Positions 60,816 through 64,000 of a stretch of DNA of 64,000 nucleotides are shown piece after piece. A model generated the notes under the pieces. It saw nothing but the letters and a program-made list of their open reading frames with translations. It made no database searches and had not been told where the DNA came from. Both the position numbers and the translations under genes were made by a program. Within the stretch, counting starts at the first letter, position 1; each line of letters starts with the position of its first letter. The stretch is from SIG672 sp045580325 (GTDB lineage Bacteria > Bacillota > Clostridia > Oscillospirales > CAG-272), in contig JAZNNR010000007.1 of NCBI GenBank assembly GCA_045580325.1, positions 62,001 to 126,000 on the forward strand, in the 5' to 3' direction.

Positions 60816-61610
60816 ATGGAAAATAAAGAAGTATTAAAAGCAGACAGTGAACAGTCGCTTCTTGTGGAATCCGCACTGCTTGCGGGAAGGATAGTTCTCG
60901 AAAGCGGTGGGGAAACCTTCAGAGCAGAGGAAACTGTCGTCAATTTTTGCTATGCGGGCGGATGTAAAAGCGTTTCCGCGATAGCCTTTCCCACAGGAAT
61001 AATGATTACCGTAAATTATGACAACGATACGGTCAGTTCGCTGAAACGTATAGAAAAACGCGGCATAAACCTTGCTAAGCTCAGCGGAGTAAACGAGCTT
61101 GTCCGCAAATTCATAGGCGGAAATATTACTCTTGAAGAAGCCTATGATAAGCTTAAAAGTCTATCAAAGCTTCCCGAAGAAAAGAAGTCGGTAGTTCTTG
61201 CGGCGTCGGCTATAGCATCGGCTCTGTTCGCAGTTCTTTTGGGCGGCGGACTTTTCGAGGGTGCGGCAGCACTCGTCGCGGGAATTTTAGTTCAGCTTAT
61301 CGCCTTTTCTTTTAAGAAAACGAGCATACACGGATTTTCATTCAGCTTTGTAGGCGGGGCTGTCATAGCTGTCATCGCGGTCCTCTCGGTACAGATTTTC
61401 AAAACAGGAAAAATAGAACCTATCATAACGGGCGCGATAATGCCTATTCTTCCCGGACTTATGCTTACAAGCGCGATAAGAGATACCGTTATGGGCGACC
61501 TTGTCGCAGGCACGGCACGGCTTGTCGAAGCGCTCCTTATAGCTGTCGCAATAGCGGGCGGTGTGGGTATAGTACTTAGCTTCTATCTCTCTATGGGAGG
61601 TGTGCTCTGA
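60816..61610 (+). CDS. Threonine/serine exporter, ThrE N-terminal type (DUF1212)
   Basis: 264 residues. A soluble start with the family signature LAGRIVLESGGETFRAEETV leads into five membrane helices (from about residue 125), ending LLIAVAIAGGVGIVL. It is one half of a two-part exporter of threonine and serine; the other half follows with a TGATG overlap. Ribosome site weak (ACGGAA). Confidence 0.92.
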   Translation: MENKEVLKADSEQSLLVESALLAGRIVLESGGETFRAEETVVNFCYAGGCKSVSAIAFPTGIMITVNYDNDTVSSLKRIEKRGINLAKLSGVNELVRKFIGGNITLEEAYDKLKSLSKLPEEKKSVVLAASAIASALFAVLLGGGLFEGAAALVAGILVQLIAFSFKKTSIHGFSFSFVGGAVIAVIAVLSVQIFKTGKIEPIITGAIMPILPGLMLTSAIRDTVMGDLVAGTARLVEALLIAVAIAGGVGIVLSFYLSMGGVL

Positions 61611-62092
61611 TGACCGTTTGGCAGTATTTATTTGAATTTGTTATATGTGCACTGTCGGTAGCGTCCTTTTCGGTTATTACAAGCGCTCCGAGAAATACTA
61701 TTTACGCGTCCTCGCTTGCAAGCGCACTTGCGTATTTGATATACCGTCTTATCTATATAAACGCAAAAAAAGAAATTTTTGCTTATTTTATAGCCGCTAT
61801 CGTTATATCGGTGCTTTCCGAGATATGCGCGCGTATATTCAAAAAGCCGTCCACGATATTTATTTTTCCGGGAATACTTCCTCTTGTCCCCGGCGTTGGG
61901 CTCTATAACAGTATGCTCTATCTTATAGAGCGAAACTACGAGATGTTCATAGCAAAGGCTGTAACGACCCTGTTCATAGCGGGCTCGATTGCCATAGCTG
62001 TTGCAATAGTTCATATTACTGCACGCTCGATCTTCCCGAGAAAGAACGGTATAGTACCTATAAACCGTATCAATATGAAAAAAGAGGATTAA
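61610..62092 (+). CDS. Threonine/serine exporter, second subunit (DUF3815)
   Basis: 160 residues, five membrane helices, with FPGILPLVPGVGLYNSMLYL as the family signature. Start shares its A with the stop of the preceding gene, so the two halves are made in equal amounts. In other organisms the halves are fused as ThrE. Confidence 0.92.
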   Translation: MTVWQYLFEFVICALSVASFSVITSAPRNTIYASSLASALAYLIYRLIYINAKKEIFAYFIAAIVISVLSEICARIFKKPSTIFIFPGILPLVPGVGLYNSMLYLIERNYEMFIAKAVTTLFIAGSIAIAVAIVHITARSIFPRKNGIVPINRINMKKED

Positions 62093-62202
62093 AGTGAATA
62101 TAATTTTTCGCCGCGGCATATATTTTGTCGCGGCATTTTTGTATCCGCCTTGATTGTGTTGTCTAAATCGACAAAAAAGATGTATTTTTTAAAAATAATA
62201 TG

Positions 62203-62231
62203 TTGACAAGTAACAAAAAATATGATATAGT
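62203..62231 (+). promoter_or_regulatory. Promoter of hpf
   Basis: TTGACA (62203-62208), 17-base spacer, TATAGT (62226-62231), 54 bases before the start codon. Confidence 0.82.
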
Positions 62232-62284
62232 ATATATGCGGAGGAAAGTAATCTCCGTAGTAAAAAAGCAAAGGTGGTTTTGAT

Positions 62285-62824
62285 ATGAAATTTAAGATCG
62301 TCGGAAAAAAGACAGAAGTACCGAGCGCACTTTATTCTGTGGTGGAAAAGAAACTTGCCAAATTTGACAAGTTCTTCCGTGATGACGTTGAAGCGTTCGT
62401 CTCGATACAGAAAAAGCACAATCTTGAAACGCTCGAGCTTACGATAGTAAGCGGCGGTACGATTTACAGAAGTGAAAAGTCTGACAAAACTTACCAGAAC
62501 GCTTTGGATGACGTAGTTTATTCTATTGAGCGTCAGATCAGAAAAAACAAGACCAGACTTGAAAAAAGACTTCGCGAGGGCGTTTTTGTAAAAGGCTCGG
62601 ATAGCTTTGTGCCGAGCGAGGTCGAGGACGCAGAGGAGCAGATAGGCGATTTCAGCGTAAGAATGAAATATTTTAATCTGAAGCCTATGTCGATCGACGA
62701 AGCGATACTTCAGATGCTTCTTCTCGATCACCAGTTCTTCGTATTCAGAAATGATGTTACCGAAGAAATTAACGTGGTCTATGTGAAAAAAGACGGCAAC
62801 TACGGTTGTATTGTGCCTGAATAA
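62285..62824 (+). CDS. hpf: Long-form ribosome hibernation promoting factor
   Basis: 179 residues: S30AE domain (about 1-100) and a C-terminal dimerisation domain (about 122-178, FSVRMKYFNLKPMSIDEAIL). The long form joins two 70S ribosomes into inactive 100S particles in resting cells. AAAGGTGG site. Own promoter and terminator. Confidence 0.96.
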   Translation: MKFKIVGKKTEVPSALYSVVEKKLAKFDKFFRDDVEAFVSIQKKHNLETLELTIVSGGTIYRSEKSDKTYQNALDDVVYSIERQIRKNKTRLEKRLREGVFVKGSDSFVPSEVEDAEEQIGDFSVRMKYFNLKPMSIDEAILQMLLLDHQFFVFRNDVTEEINVVYVKKDGNYGCIVPE

Positions 62825-62830
62825 AAGACA

Positions 62831-62858
62831 AAACGGCAGAGATTTCTCTGCCGTTTTT
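62831..62858 (+). terminator. Terminator after hpf
   Basis: AAACGGCAGAGA (62831-62842) pairs perfectly with TCTCTGCCGTTT (62845-62856), followed by TT. Confidence 0.9.
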
Positions 62859-62883
62859 AATATAGATAAATTGCTTTTCAAAT

Positions 62884-62963
62884 ATTTGTAAAAGTTTTTG
62901 AAAGTTCTTAGAAAACTTTTTTCAAAAAGTTTTCCAAGCGGATTCCAAAGGCAGAGCCTTTGG
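62884..62963 (+). repeat. Palindromic repeat element, copy E
   Basis: TTGTAAAAGTTTTTG start, then a 15-base-pair hairpin with one mismatch (62907-62921 with 62924-62938). AAGCGGATTC and a second hairpin CCAAAGGC/GCCTTTGG (62945-62952 with 62956-62963) follow. The same second part follows copy C. Confidence 0.85.
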
Positions 62964-62987
62964 TGGGGTTTGGGGCAAAGCACCAAT

Positions 62988-63023
62988 AAAACACGGCGGA
63001 AATTTTCTCCGCCGTGTTTTTAT
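62988..63023 (-). terminator. Bidirectional terminator
   Basis: AAAACACGGCGGA (62988-63000) pairs with TCCGCCGTGTTTT (63008-63020). It ends the M15 peptidase gene on the minus strand and backs up the hpf terminator. Confidence 0.88.
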
Positions 63024-63029
63024 CTCGAC

Positions 63030-64000
63030 TTAAAGTCCCGACGTATCTATTGTAACTACAAATCCGTCGGTATTGTTTCCACTTATAGAGTAAAGATCTC
63101 CGAATACGGTTATATCGGTTGTTTCTTCCTCAGAGAAATATACATAATATACCCACCATTCCTTGCCCGAGTCATCGCTTATTACGAGTCTTTCCTGCGC
63201 GGTGTTTGCTTTTATAACGTTCAAATATTCTTCAAGAGAAATACCGTTTTTTGCCATATATGTTGCGTGAGCGACACCGACGTATCTGAACGTCGAGTAG
63301 CTGTTTGTATCGCCTGTGTGGATAAATCCATATTTGTGGCAGTTTGTAACAAACCAGTCGTAATACTCGGCAGAAGGGTAGCCCGAGTAAGCGTTTTTGA
63401 GAGGAAGCTGACCGTTTTCGGTAGATATTTGTATATCGACAGCAAGACCTGCTGCGTGAGGATTGAGGAGCGCCTCGTTAATATCCTCGGTTGCCGCTAT
63501 ATCCTCGCTTTTGTCGTAGTAATACGCGTTTCTCAGCCAGATATTTTTGTGTCCTGTTTCGGCTACGTATGCCGCCATCATTTTGCGGAATGCTGCGGCT
63601 GTATCTGCGTCGAGATAGAGAAGATTGTCTTTCAGTATAAAATCACCGGTATGACCGCCGCTGAGATTTATAAAATTATACTCGCTGCGCACCTTGCTTG
63701 CGGTGAGTTTGCCCATTTCTGCGCGCGTTATAAGCTCTTCTACGGGGCGCTGATACAGGGAGGTTTCTCCGAGTAAAATAAGCGGACCGCTGAAGATTTT
63801 GTTATTTTCAACTGTTACAGTCTTGTTGCCGGAGGGTGGGGGAGTTTGCTCGTTTCCTTCTTCTCCTTCGCTGCCCTCGGGGTCCTTGTTGTTTTCTTCG
63901 TCCCCCTTCTCATTGTCGCCTTTATCCTCGTCCTTATTTTGATCCTCGCTTGTGTAAGGATCATCTTTGGCGGGCGGTTCGTCTTTTCCGAGCGCGGTAA
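63030..64000 (-). CDS. M15-family D,D-carboxypeptidase-like secreted protein, 5' end beyond the window
   Basis: Partial: the frame is open to the window edge on the minus strand, so the N-terminus is missing. What is visible begins with a linker very rich in Asp, Glu, Lys and Asn (about 63830-64000). A linking region follows, then an M15 peptidase domain with RNAYYYDKSE, HAAGLAVDIQI (HxxGxAxD zinc motif) and YGFIHTGDTNSYSTFRYVGVAHA. The usual WHxRYVG reads TFRYVG with the last His moved to VAHA. The domain trims D-Ala from peptidoglycan stem peptides in relatives. The ATG at 63716 is not a credible start because the frame continues upstream. Confidence 0.85.
   Translation of the reverse strand, partial: TALGKDEPPAKDDPYTSEDQNKDEDKGDNEKGDEENNKDPEGSEGEEGNEQTPPPSGNKTVTVENNKIFSGPLILLGETSLYQRPVEELITRAEMGKLTASKVRSEYNFINLSGGHTGDFILKDNLLYLDADTAAAFRKMMAAYVAETGHKNIWLRNAYYYDKSEDIAATEDINEALLNPHAAGLAVDIQISTENGQLPLKNAYSGYPSAEYYDWFVTNCHKYGFIHTGDTNSYSTFRYVGVAHATYMAKNGISLEEYLNVIKANTAQERLVISDDSGKEWWVYYVYFSEEETTDITVFGDLYSISGNNTDGFVVTIDTSGL

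Noticed and set aside
62189..63776. Long open frames antisense to hpf (minus) and to the M15 gene (plus)
   Set aside because: Both cross terminators or promoters of the real genes and show no protein motif.
1..64000. tRNA or rRNA genes
   Set aside because: I looked for cloverleaf-like segments with TTCGA-type loops and CCA ends in the gaps and for conserved rRNA stretches and saw none convincing.

Overview
This window is a piece of a spore-forming anaerobic Clostridia (Bacillota) chromosome. The evidence is a complete Rnf ion-pumping complex, the sporulation genes spoVAC, spoVAD, spoVAE and the tiny spoVM, a RicA/YmcA-like protein between miaB and mutS-mutL, a T-box leader on thrS, and strong AGGAGG-type ribosome sites with TTGACA-N17-TATAAT promoters. 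Gene content resembles gut Oscillospirales/Christensenellales-type genomes, but I cannot fix the genus from sequence alone. I saw no rRNA, tRNA, CRISPR array, transposase or integrase.

Layout. 1-6.0 kb (minus): rnfCDGEAB followed by a NusG-domain-II protein and a HepI/Gx-transporter-like protein. 6.3-14.0 kb (plus): an AAC(3)-family acetyltransferase, then miaB, ricA-like, mutS, mutL. 14.0-19.1 kb: structured non-coding DNA, an XRE regulator with helical repeats, T-box plus thrS, a MITE-like repeat, a Nudix hydrolase and a DinB-like protein. 19.1-23.2 kb (minus): a membrane RCC1-repeat protein, a degenerate M15 peptidase-like protein and an Sfp-type phosphopantetheinyl transferase. 23.4-28.5 kb: beta-glucuronidase, then the minus-strand set pduL, nifS, nifU, mnmA. 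28.7-35.4 kb: TepA, a degenerate LCP lipoprotein, cupin, MscS, HAD phosphatase, methyltransferase, rsgA, spoVM, DUF1294. 35.4-42.7 kb (minus): trpS, alr, mtaB, a CD1247-type zinc-ribbon protein, efp, pepP, a Nfo-like TIM barrel, yqeG.

42.8-52.9 kb holds the most unusual region. The spoVA cluster is split: spoVAC lies at 42.8 kb and spoVAD-spoVAE at 51.5 kb, with about 8.3 kb of accessory genes between. Inside the gap is a second, diverged copy of the last 41 codons of spoVAC, which brackets a one-gene cassette. Beyond it are two paralogous modular surface lipoproteins (collagen-like Lys/Asp/Gly triplets, recurring 26-residue modules, tandem 13-residue CxxCG-x6-CxC units). Between the lipoproteins sits an XRE regulator followed by a FliB-type lysine N-methylase. 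I suggest this may be a surface-protein expression and lysine-methylation locus.

52.9-60.6 kb (minus): yicC, remA, rpoZ, priA, def, fmt, rsmB, yugP. This is the conserved Bacillota block, but gmk and coaBC are missing from it. 60.8-62.8 kb (plus): a split threonine/serine exporter and long-form hpf. The window ends inside a secreted M15 peptidase gene on the minus strand. A family of at least five palindromic elements and many bidirectional terminators punctuate the window.
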